Assembly (NCBI GenBank): GCA_946183785.1
Contig: CAMHCS010000012.1
Span: forward strand, 1-64,000
DNA from: an uncultured Selenomonadales bacterium
Lineage (GTDB): Bacteria > Bacillota > Negativicutes > Selenomonadales > Selenomonadaceae
Direction of reading: 5' to 3'
Length of the DNA stretch: 64,000 nucleotides
The notes under the pieces were generated by a model, which saw only the letters and a list, made by a program, of their open reading frames with translations, did no database searches and had not been told where the DNA came from. Positions 58,174 to 64,000 of the stretch are shown piece after piece. Numbering within the stretch: the first letter of the stretch is position 1; each line of letters begins with the position of its first letter. The translations under genes and the position numbers were made by a program.

Positions 58174-58578
58174 TCAATTTGCGGGGGATAAACTCGGAGT
58201 CGCGTGAGCTGTCGTCCCCAAATGCGTGTCCATCTCGCTGCGCCCTTTGAACACGCCCCCGTCGGCGATGTTCAGACTGCGGACGCGAACGTCTCCGACG
58301 AGCTGTCCCGTGGAATGAATGCTGAGGTTGCCGTCGCAGTCCACGTTGCCCGTGACCGTCCCGGCGACGGTCAGGCTGCCGGCCTTGATATCGCCCTGCA
58401 CGGCGCCGCTCTCGCCGATGACCACGTCTCCGGTAATGGAAATGCCGCCGTCGACGTGCCCGTCAATACGGATATTTCCGGATCCGCTAATTTTTCCGTT
58501 AATCGTCGTATCCCGGCCAACGATTGTCTCGATGTCTGCAGCGGGATTGTCAACTCGTTTTTTCATGCTGCCAAACAT
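58174..58578 (-). CDS. Bactofilin
   Basis: This 134-residue cytoskeletal protein has the bactofilin (DUF583) beta-helix: repeated short strands TTINGKISGSGNIRIDGHV, GGISITGDVVIGESGAV, GDIKAGSLTVAGTVTGNV and LVGDVRVRSLNIADGGVF. Unstructured ends of about 20 residues flank it. Bactofilins polymerise without nucleotide and often position cell-wall hydrolases. Its gene follows an M23 peptidase gene after about 30 bases. I take ATG 58578 (MFGSMKKR) as the start, though a start eight codons upstream is possible. Confidence 0.9.
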   Translation of the reverse strand: MFGSMKKRVDNPAADIETIVGRDTTINGKISGSGNIRIDGHVDGGISITGDVVIGESGAVQGDIKAGSLTVAGTVTGNVDCDGNLSIHSTGQLVGDVRVRSLNIADGGVFKGRSEMDTHLGTTAHATPSLSPAN

Positions 58579-58608
58579 ATAGCATGCGCCTCTCTTATCC
58601 AATGATGC

Positions 58609-59562
58609 TCATTCGCCGCCAAGATACAGGATCGGGTTGACGAGCTCGCCGTTCACATGGACCTCGTAATGGACGTGAGGACCGGTGGAAAAGCCGGTGC
58701 TTCCCATGTAGGCGATCAGCTGCCCTTTCTGTACCGTCTCGCCGACAGTGACGACGACGGCTTCCGCATGGCCGTACCGCGTCCAGATGCCGTTGCCGTG
58801 GTCGATGTCCACCATGTTGCCATAGCCGCCGGAGTTCCAGCCTGCGGCCGTGACCGTGCCGCTGGCCGCCGCGACGATGGGTGTCCCATAGTCGTTCGCG
58901 ATATCCACGCCCGGATGGAAATCCGAACCGCCCCAGCGCAGGCCGTAAGGCGAGCTGAGCTCGCCGCCGGCGGGCCAAAGTGACGGAACCGCCGCCGAAA
59001 GCCGATTCTGGTAGCCGATCATGCGCTGCTGCTCCTGCAGGGCTTCATGCACACGCTCCAGATTGGCGCGGCTTTTCTCCAGACGCTCCCGAATGTTGTC
59101 CAATGCATTGCCCACATAACGGGCGTTCGGCTCGATCCACGGGCCGCCCTGTCCGCCCGCAGGATCGCCGGAAGGATTCGCGGACTGTACCGCCGTGTCT
59201 TTCGGCTCTTCCACAGGATCGGCGCCCGCCATCTGGCGAAGCTCCCGCTCGATCTCATTGACTTTTTCCATCTCGTCCTGCAGCTCGTTGGCCTTCTTCG
59301 CGAGATGGGTCAGCTGCTCCTGCTGCGCCGCGTTGACCGAGCGCAGGTCGTGAAGCTCCTGCTGGTCGCTGGCCGCCGAAAATGCGCTGTAAACAGAATA
59401 CCCGAAAGACCCGACAAAAAGAACGGACGCAGCGGCAAGAGAATACAGCCCATATCGAAGCAGTTGCTTCGACAGGCGAATGCTGTGCATCTTGGCGCCT
59501 CGGTCGGGAATGATCTTGATGACATAATTCCCGCGCTCGTCCGTCGATGAACGATTACTCAA
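58609..59562 (-). CDS. M23-family peptidoglycan endopeptidase
   Basis: The product of about 317 residues has a cytoplasmic N-terminus, one membrane helix (LYSLAAASVLFVGSFGYSVY), a coiled-coil region of about 120 residues and a C-terminal LytM/M23 domain with zinc motifs H-x3-D in FHPGVDIA and H-x-H in GPHVHYEVH. It should cut peptide crosslinks in the wall. The start is probably the TTG at 59562 (MSNRSSTDERG), with GGGGGCG upstream; the 24 codons before it have no good start. Pairing with bactofilin is a recurrent arrangement in cell-shape systems. Confidence 0.88.
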   Translation of the reverse strand: MSNRSSTDERGNYVIKIIPDRGAKMHSIRLSKQLLRYGLYSLAAASVLFVGSFGYSVYSAFSAASDQQELHDLRSVNAAQQEQLTHLAKKANELQDEMEKVNEIERELRQMAGADPVEEPKDTAVQSANPSGDPAGGQGGPWIEPNARYVGNALDNIRERLEKSRANLERVHEALQEQQRMIGYQNRLSAAVPSLWPAGGELSSPYGLRWGGSDFHPGVDIANDYGTPIVAAASGTVTAAGWNSGGYGNMVDIDHGNGIWTRYGHAEAVVVTVGETVQKGQLIAYMGSTGFSTGPHVHYEVHVNGELVNPILYLGGE

Positions 59563-59655
59563 AAATAACGCCCCCAAAACGTCGTGTTGCCTACAAACAA
59601 TCAAATAAACCGGATACCGCAGGGGGCGCCCCAACGCCCACCGCGAAGTATTGAT

Positions 59656-59661
59656 ATTATA
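59656..59661 (-). promoter_or_regulatory. Extended -10 promoter of the M23-bactofilin operon
   Basis: The minus strand carries ATGATATAAT, a perfect TATAAT with TG one base upstream, 94 bases before the TTG start. The -35 is weak. The long leader has no recognisable riboswitch. Confidence 0.55.
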
Positions 59662-59713
59662 TCATAAAAGTACAAGGCAAGGAACTGCGCCTTTCGGCCT
59701 ATGTTGCGAAAGT

Positions 59714-60388
59714 TTAAAGGTCAGGAAGCTGCCAATCAATGGGCTTTTCTCCTATATTTTCCAAAAAGTCGTTTACCTTTGAAAACGGCCGGCTGCCGAA
59801 AAAGCCGTAGCTCGCCGAAAGGGGACTCGGATGCGGGGATTCGACGATGAAATGGCGCGGGTTCGTGATCATGGATTTTTTCTTTCGCGCGGGGCCGCCC
59901 CAGAGAATGAAGGCCATCGGCTTTTCGCGCTCGTTCAGGAGCGAGATGATCTTGTCGGTGAAAATTTCCCAGCCGCGCCCGCGATGGGAATTCGCCTGAT
60001 GCTCGCGCACGGTCAACACCGTGTTCAGGAGCAGCACGCCCTGCTCGGCCCACGGCTTCAGGCAGCCGTTGTTCGGCATCTTGCACCCGAGGTCGGAAGC
60101 CAGCTCCTTGAAGATATTGATGAGGGACGGCGGCGGCTGTACGCCCGGCTGCACGGAAAAGCTCAGCCCGTGCGCCTGCCCCGGCCCATGGTACGGGTCC
60201 TGCCCGAGGATGACGACCTTCGTGTCGGCGTAGCTTGTATAATGAAGCGCGTTGAAGATCGCGTACATGTCGGGATAAATACGCGTCGTGCGGTACTCGT
60301 GGATCAGGAACGCGCGAAGTTCACGGTAATAGGGCTTCTGCAGTTCCTCGTCCAGATACTTCGCCCAGTCGTTATGAAAGATTTCCAT
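59714..60388 (-). CDS. ung: Uracil-DNA glycosylase, family 1
   Basis: The 224-residue enzyme removes uracil from DNA. The water-activating motif [18 protein letters not shown] lies near residues 62-79, the minor-groove loop HPSPLSA near 185-191, and [17 protein letters not shown] in between carries the uracil-binding asparagine. Length is normal. ATG 60388 was chosen, 9-14 bases after GAAGGA. A TATAAT box lies 31 bases upstream. Confidence 0.96.
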   Translation of the reverse strand: MEIFHNDWAKYLDEELQKPYYRELRAFLIHEYRTTRIYPDMYAIFNALHYTSYADTKVVILGQDPYHGPGQAHGLSFSVQPGVQPPPSLINIFKELASDLGCKMPNNGCLKPWAEQGVLLLNTVLTVREHQANSHRGRGWEIFTDKIISLLNEREKPMAFILWGGPARKKKSMITNPRHFIVESPHPSPLSASYGFFGSRPFSKVNDFLENIGEKPIDWQLPDL

Positions 60389-60418
60389 ATTACAGACCGT
60401 CCTTCTGCTTTTTCCCAG

Positions 60419-60424
60419 ATTATA
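60419..60424 (-). promoter_or_regulatory. -10 element of ung
   Basis: The minus strand reads TGTGCTATAATC, a perfect TATAAT with a weak upstream -35, 31 bases before the ung start. Confidence 0.5.
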
Positions 60425-60470
60425 GCACATAATACACGCACGCTCTATGCCCCTCCTGCGTTGCGCTGCA

Positions 60471-60727
60471 AGACCTCATCCCCCTAGGGAGATTGGAGAA
60501 GCGACAGCTTCAGATACATATCCGTCGAAGCACCGATTATTGTCCGCCCCCTGGGGGGCGGGGGACCGCGAAGCGGTGGTGGGGGGATTCCTCTTACGAT
60601 GAACATTTACGCGACGCTTACGTTGTCGCATTCTCCCCCGAAGGGGCGGAGGGGTTCTTCCCACGGCACGTCTTTGACGTAAGCGTTACGTCGTGGTAAA
60701 GGGGCGCTGCCCCTTTGCGATGAGGCT
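60471..60727. repeat. Inverted-repeat intergenic element next to a broken toxin gene
   Basis: The segment begins AGACCTCATC and ends GATGAGGCT, inverted ends. Inside are GC-rich repeats: CCCCCTGGGGGG, CCCCGAAGGGGCGGAGG, ACGTAAGCGTTACGT and GGGGCGCTGCCCC. It shares AGACCTCATC and the AAGCGTTACGT core with the element at 50513-50699. It carries no gene and directly precedes the yoeB remnant. Confidence 0.55.
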
Positions 60728-60748
60728 TTAGAACGAAAACAAAAAAGG

Positions 60749-60844
60749 AGCCGTCGCATCGATCAAAAGAACCGTCTGCTGTATGAGGTGGACGGCGAAA
60801 ATCTTCTGATACATTCCTGCAAAGGCCATTACGGCGACAAATGA
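60749..60844 (+). pseudogene. C-terminal remnant of a Txe/YoeB-family toxin gene
   Basis: The frame reads SRRIDQKNRLLYEVDGEN and LLIHSCKGHYGDK before a TGA. This matches the last third of Txe/YoeB toxins (typically SRRI, then HRLVY, then CRYHY), including the conserved basic residues and the C-terminal H-Y. The first two thirds of the gene and any YefM antitoxin are missing, replaced by the repeat element upstream. Confidence 0.75.
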
Positions 60845-60852
60845 ATCAAGGC

Positions 60853-60890
60853 ATTCCCGCCGAGTACGCTGCTTCGGCGGGGATTTTTTT
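60853..60890 (+). terminator. Terminator of the former yoeB operon
   Basis: ATTCCCGCCGA and TCGGCGGGGAT pair across a 10-base loop and are followed by seven Ts. It is oriented with the toxin remnant and survived its decay. Confidence 0.9.
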
Positions 60891-61018
60891 GCCCTTTCCC
60901 GACGCCGAAAAACATACTGATCTATTGAGTGTCATAATCGGCGAAAAAATATTATATACTTTCTATGCTTCTTATTTGATATTTTATCACGCCCCTTTGC
61001 GTGCCGCAATAATCGGAA
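60891..61018. other. AT-rich spacer without gene
   Basis: The stretch between the terminator and the TetR stop codon has AT-rich runs (AAAATATTATATACTTT) but no reading frame, hairpin or convincing promoter. I see nothing else in it. Confidence 0.4.
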
Positions 61019-61672
61019 TCAAATTTTATCGTTCGTGTACATGCGCAGGATCATGGCTTTCAGAAGCTCCAGCTCCCCCGTCATATCCTTCTCGCGCTCC
61101 GGCGGGTAGACCAGTCCTTCCGCGAATTTTTCCGCGGCGGACAGCATGATGTACATGATGGCGGGGAAGAATTCCGTTTCCGGCAGTCCGAGCTTCAGGG
61201 TGCCGTCCTGCTCCGCCTTTTGGTACACCGCGTGGAATTTCCGGGCGAATCCGTCGACGACCTCGTTGTAGACGCCCAGTTCCTCCTTCGACACGTTCTC
61301 GTGCCGAATATAGGTCTCGAAGTTGCGGATAAACCGCAGGATGTCCTTGTGATTCTGGTAGAGATCGATGAAGCAGTCGAGGAAGAAGGCCAGCTCCTCG
61401 GCGGCGGTCATGGCGTCGCCGCCCCGGGCGCGGTACATTTTCTCCACCTTGACGGCGTATTCCTTCCAAACTTTCGCGCCGATGGCGATGACGAAGGCGG
61501 TCTTCGTCCCGAAATACCGGAACATGGTCTTATAGCCGAGGCCGCAGGTTTTAGCGATCTCTTTCATAGTGGCGAGTTCGATGGTCTTTTGGGAAAAGAT
61601 GCGGAAGCCGACGGTCAGCATTCTCGCCCGCCGTTCGGCCATTTCGATTTCGTCTTTTTCGAGGTTGCGCAT
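61019..61672 (-). CDS. TetR-family transcriptional regulator
   Basis: The 217-residue protein has a TetR helix-turn-helix near residues 12-60: GFRIFSQKTIELATMKEIAK, then TCGLGYKTMFRYFGTKTAFV. The rest is a helical ligand-binding and dimer domain. ATG 61672 was chosen, with AAGGAG upstream; the upstream 29 codons are not supported. It is divergent from the two-component system starting at 61870, with about 200 bases between, so it could control that promoter or itself. Its ligand is unknown. Confidence 0.88.
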   Translation of the reverse strand: MRNLEKDEIEMAERRARMLTVGFRIFSQKTIELATMKEIAKTCGLGYKTMFRYFGTKTAFVIAIGAKVWKEYAVKVEKMYRARGGDAMTAAEELAFFLDCFIDLYQNHKDILRFIRNFETYIRHENVSKEELGVYNEVVDGFARKFHAVYQKAEQDGTLKLGLPETEFFPAIMYIMLSAAEKFAEGLVYPPEREKDMTGELELLKAMILRMYTNDKI

Positions 61673-61869
61673 ATCGTTCTCCTTTTCGTATATACTTTGG
61701 TTTATTTTCCTATGGAACCGCAAAAAAATCAAGGGGCATGTTGCTGTGTGCAAGAGCAAGGCCTTGTTTCTTGCCCGAATCTTAAAATTGCCTTAAAAGT
61801 CGCGCAAATCCCTTCCCTTTTCCTCGCGAAAACGATAAGATATAAAGGAACGACAGGGAGGGATCATTA

Positions 61870-62559
61870 ATGGACGAAAAGACGCGGGTCTTGATTGTTG
61901 AGGACGAGAAACGCATCGCGCGCTTTTTGCAGATGGAGCTGGAGCACGAGGGCTTCGTCACGGCGACGGAGTCCAACGGTCGGCGGGCCTATGAGCGGAT
62001 CTTGCAGGAATCCTACGATCTCGTGCTGCTGGACCTGATGCTGCCGGAGATGGACGGGCTGGCCATCTGCCAAAACGTGCGGAAGCTGTCCGACGTGCCG
62101 ATCATCATGCTGACGGCGAAGGACGACCTGGAGGACAAGGTACAGGGGCTCGACATCGGGGCCAACGATTACATGACGAAGCCCTTCGCCATCGAGGAAC
62201 TCCTGGCCCGGATCCGCGCGGTGCTTCGGGCGCACAAGCCGGCGGAGCCGGAGAGCGGCGGCGAGATCCTCGTGTCGCGCAACCTCGTGATGTACCCGGA
62301 GCGGTACGAGGTGAAGGTCAAGGGCGAGCCGGTGGAACTGACGAAAAAGGAATACCAGCTCCTCGAGTATTTGCTTCGGAACAAGCGCGTAGTGCTGTCC
62401 CGGGACCAGATCCTTTCGACGGTCTGGGGCTATGATTACATCGGCGATACGAACGTGGTAGACGTTTATATCCGCTATTTGCGCGCGAAGATCGACGAAC
62501 GGTTCGGCGAGAAATACATTCACACCATGCGGGGCGTCGGCTATGTCATCAAGGATTAA
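61870..62559 (+). CDS. OmpR-family response regulator
   Basis: The 229-residue protein has a receiver domain (residues 6-118) with acidic residues E11-D12, phosphoacceptor D55 in LVLLDLMLPEMDG, T86 in IIMLTAKDD and K105 in YMTKPF. A winged-helix DNA-binding domain follows (about 130-227) with LTKKEYQLLEYLLRNK and VYIRYLRAKID. GGGAGG lies upstream of the ATG. It overlaps the histidine kinase gene by 17 bases. Confidence 0.95.
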   Translation: MDEKTRVLIVEDEKRIARFLQMELEHEGFVTATESNGRRAYERILQESYDLVLLDLMLPEMDGLAICQNVRKLSDVPIIMLTAKDDLEDKVQGLDIGANDYMTKPFAIEELLARIRAVLRAHKPAEPESGGEILVSRNLVMYPERYEVKVKGEPVELTKKEYQLLEYLLRNKRVVLSRDQILSTVWGYDYIGDTNVVDVYIRYLRAKIDERFGEKYIHTMRGVGYVIKD

Positions 62560-64000
62560 GAATCTCCGCGTCTCGACGAAGCTGATGCTCGTCAACGCGG
62601 CGATTCTCATCAGCATTTTACTTTTGACGAGCCTCCTGACGATCGCGGGGCTGTATTTTTCCCTCTACCATCAGGCGGAAGTCGAGCTGGAGCGAAGCGT
62701 CACGGAGGTGCGCCGTTCCGTCGCGCGCTCGGAGACTATGAGCGACGCGGAGCTCCCCGAGCCCATGCCGCCGGAAGCAAAAGAGTGGGCGCTTCGGCAA
62801 AATCCGGACTGGGTGCCGCCGCCGCCGTTCCTTCGGCTGCTGTACCGCGAGGGAGTGCTGACGCCGGGCGTCGTACTTCGGGTCGTAGACGCAAGCGGGC
62901 GGAAAATCTTCGACAGCGCGCTGCATTACCCGACGGTGCAAGAGGTCGAGGAACATATCATTTCCGATCCTCCGTTTTGGGCGAACAAGGAAATGCAGGT
63001 CGCGCGATTCGAGAATTTCTACATGTACTATGAACCGCTGACGCTGACGTGGCGCGGCGAGGCTTATCAGCTTCACTTTATCCGCATGATCACGGCGGAG
63101 CGCGACTTCCTGCGCGCGCTGGGCAACGGGCTCCTGCTGACGAACCTCCTGGGCGTCGCACTCGCGCTCTGCGCCTGCTACTATGTCAGCCGCCGCGCCC
63201 TGGCGCCGATCCGCGCCATCACCGAGGCCGCCCGCGCCATCGAGGTCACCGATCTCAGCCGCCGCGTCGAGACGCCGCCGGCGAAAGACGAGCTCTCAGA
63301 GCTGGTGCAGACCATCAACCACATGCTCGACCGTTTGGAATCGGGCTTTGAGCAGCAGCGGCGATTCGTCTCCGACGCTTCCCACGAGCTGCGCACCCCG
63401 GTCACGGTCATGCTCGGCTACTCGGATATGCTGAGCCGCTGGGGACGCGAGGACGCGGAAACGCTGGACGAGGGCATCTCCGCGATCCGTACCGAGGCGG
63501 AAAACATGAAAGCGCTGATCGAGCGGCTGCTCTTCCTCGCCCGCGCCGACCAAAAGCGTCAGGTGCTGAACAAAGAGCCGATCGACTTTCAGGCGCTGGT
63601 CGCCGACGTGGCAAAGAAGGCGGATCTGGTCAAGGGCGACCATGAACTGACGCTGGAGGCGAACGAGCCCGGCACGATTTTCGCGGACGAGGTGACGATG
63701 CGTCAAATGCTCCGCATCTTCATTGAGAACGCGTTCAAGTACACGCCGGCGGGCGGCGCCATCACGCTGTCCTCCCGCCGCGAGGGCCGCGCGCTTCGCG
63801 TCGAGGTCCGGGACACCGGCGTCGGCATCGCCCCCGAGCATCAGGCAAAGGTCTTCGACCGCTTCTATCGCGTGGACAGCTCCCGCTCCAAGATCGGCGA
63901 GAGCACAGGCGCGGGCGGTACCGGCCTCGGCCTCTCCATCGCCCGGTGGATCGCCGAGATCCACGACATAGACATCCAGCTTGAAAGCGAGCCGGGAAAA
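62543..64000 (+). CDS. Sensor histidine kinase (3' end beyond the window)
   Basis: At least 486 residues are encoded; the frame is open at the right edge. The start ATG at 62543 lies inside the response regulator gene. A membrane helix (LVNAAILISILLLTSLLTIA) is followed by an extracytoplasmic domain of about 150 residues, a second helix (LLLTNLLGVALALCACYYVS), a HAMP domain, the H-box RRFVSDASHELRTPV, the N-box MLRIFIENAFKYTP, and ATP-lid motifs DTGVGIA, FDRFYRVD and GTGLGLSIARW. Only the last strands of the ATPase domain are missing. It should phosphorylate the regulator encoded just before it. Confidence 0.95.
   Translation, partial: MSSRIKNLRVSTKLMLVNAAILISILLLTSLLTIAGLYFSLYHQAEVELERSVTEVRRSVARSETMSDAELPEPMPPEAKEWALRQNPDWVPPPPFLRLLYREGVLTPGVVLRVVDASGRKIFDSALHYPTVQEVEEHIISDPPFWANKEMQVARFENFYMYYEPLTLTWRGEAYQLHFIRMITAERDFLRALGNGLLLTNLLGVALALCACYYVSRRALAPIRAITEAARAIEVTDLSRRVETPPAKDELSELVQTINHMLDRLESGFEQQRRFVSDASHELRTPVTVMLGYSDMLSRWGREDAETLDEGISAIRTEAENMKALIERLLFLARADQKRQVLNKEPIDFQALVADVAKKADLVKGDHELTLEANEPGTIFADEVTMRQMLRIFIENAFKYTPAGGAITLSSRREGRALRVEVRDTGVGIAPEHQAKVFDRFYRVDSSRSKIGESTGAGGTGLGLSIARWIAEIHDIDIQLESEPGK

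Overview
This window looks like the chromosome of a diderm, GC-rich Firmicute, most likely from the Negativicutes (Selenomonas-like). Supporting signs are a gdpP/DUF2232 pair, an SLH-domain surface protein, an M23 peptidase-bactofilin operon, many lipoproteins and RsiV-like secreted proteins, and strong AGGAGG-type ribosome binding sites. The genus is inferred; no rRNA or other marker gene is present. Most genes lie on the minus strand.

Region 1 (1-9.8 kb) is a surface-polymer operon read leftward. It encodes two CDP-glycerol-type transferases, one carrying an extra C-terminal half, two cytidylyltransferases, one fused to a Gfo/Idh/MocA oxidoreductase, a glycerophosphodiester phosphodiesterase, a radical SAM/SPASM protein, a GT4 glycosyltransferase and a beta-propeller protein. 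Together they suggest a glycerol-phosphate-containing glycan. The first 5 kb are clearly AT-richer, and the last gene is cut off at the left edge.

Region 2 (10-21.8 kb) is core-like: c-di-AMP phosphodiesterase GdpP with its DUF2232 partner, phosphomannomutase, a class II aldolase, a membrane spermidine-synthase-like protein, an SLH protein, a RelBE-type toxin-antitoxin pair, an AGCS symporter and a nitroreductase.

Region 3 (21.8-32 kb) is a defence island: type I restriction-modification hsdM, hsdS and hsdR interrupted by DUF3644, DUF2806, HepT/MntA, DinJ/YafQ, DUF4160 and a duplicated unknown gene. It also holds three gene remnants, including an hsdR-hsdS chimera.

Region 4 (32-55 kb) starts with a diguanylate cyclase and a large EAL protein with two periplasmic binding domains. 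A roughly 17-kb array of secreted and lipoprotein genes follows. It includes four paralogues of a DUF3298/RsiV-like family, two tandem poly-Gly lipoproteins, an arylsulfotransferase-like protein, a zinc-ribbon membrane protein, and pyrimidine-nucleoside phosphorylase with an Imm32-like gene.

Region 5 (55-64 kb) is housekeeping: an FAD oxidoreductase, serS, bactofilin, M23 peptidase, ung, a TetR regulator and an OmpR-type two-component system cut off by the right edge.

Scattered through the window is a family of six 160-bp MITE-like elements with 18-bp terminal inverted repeats. Five copies have perfect 4-bp TWWA target duplications, and one copy is inserted inside another. A second repeated element is a roughly 58-bp palindrome with a promoter built in, found upstream of two unrelated operons.
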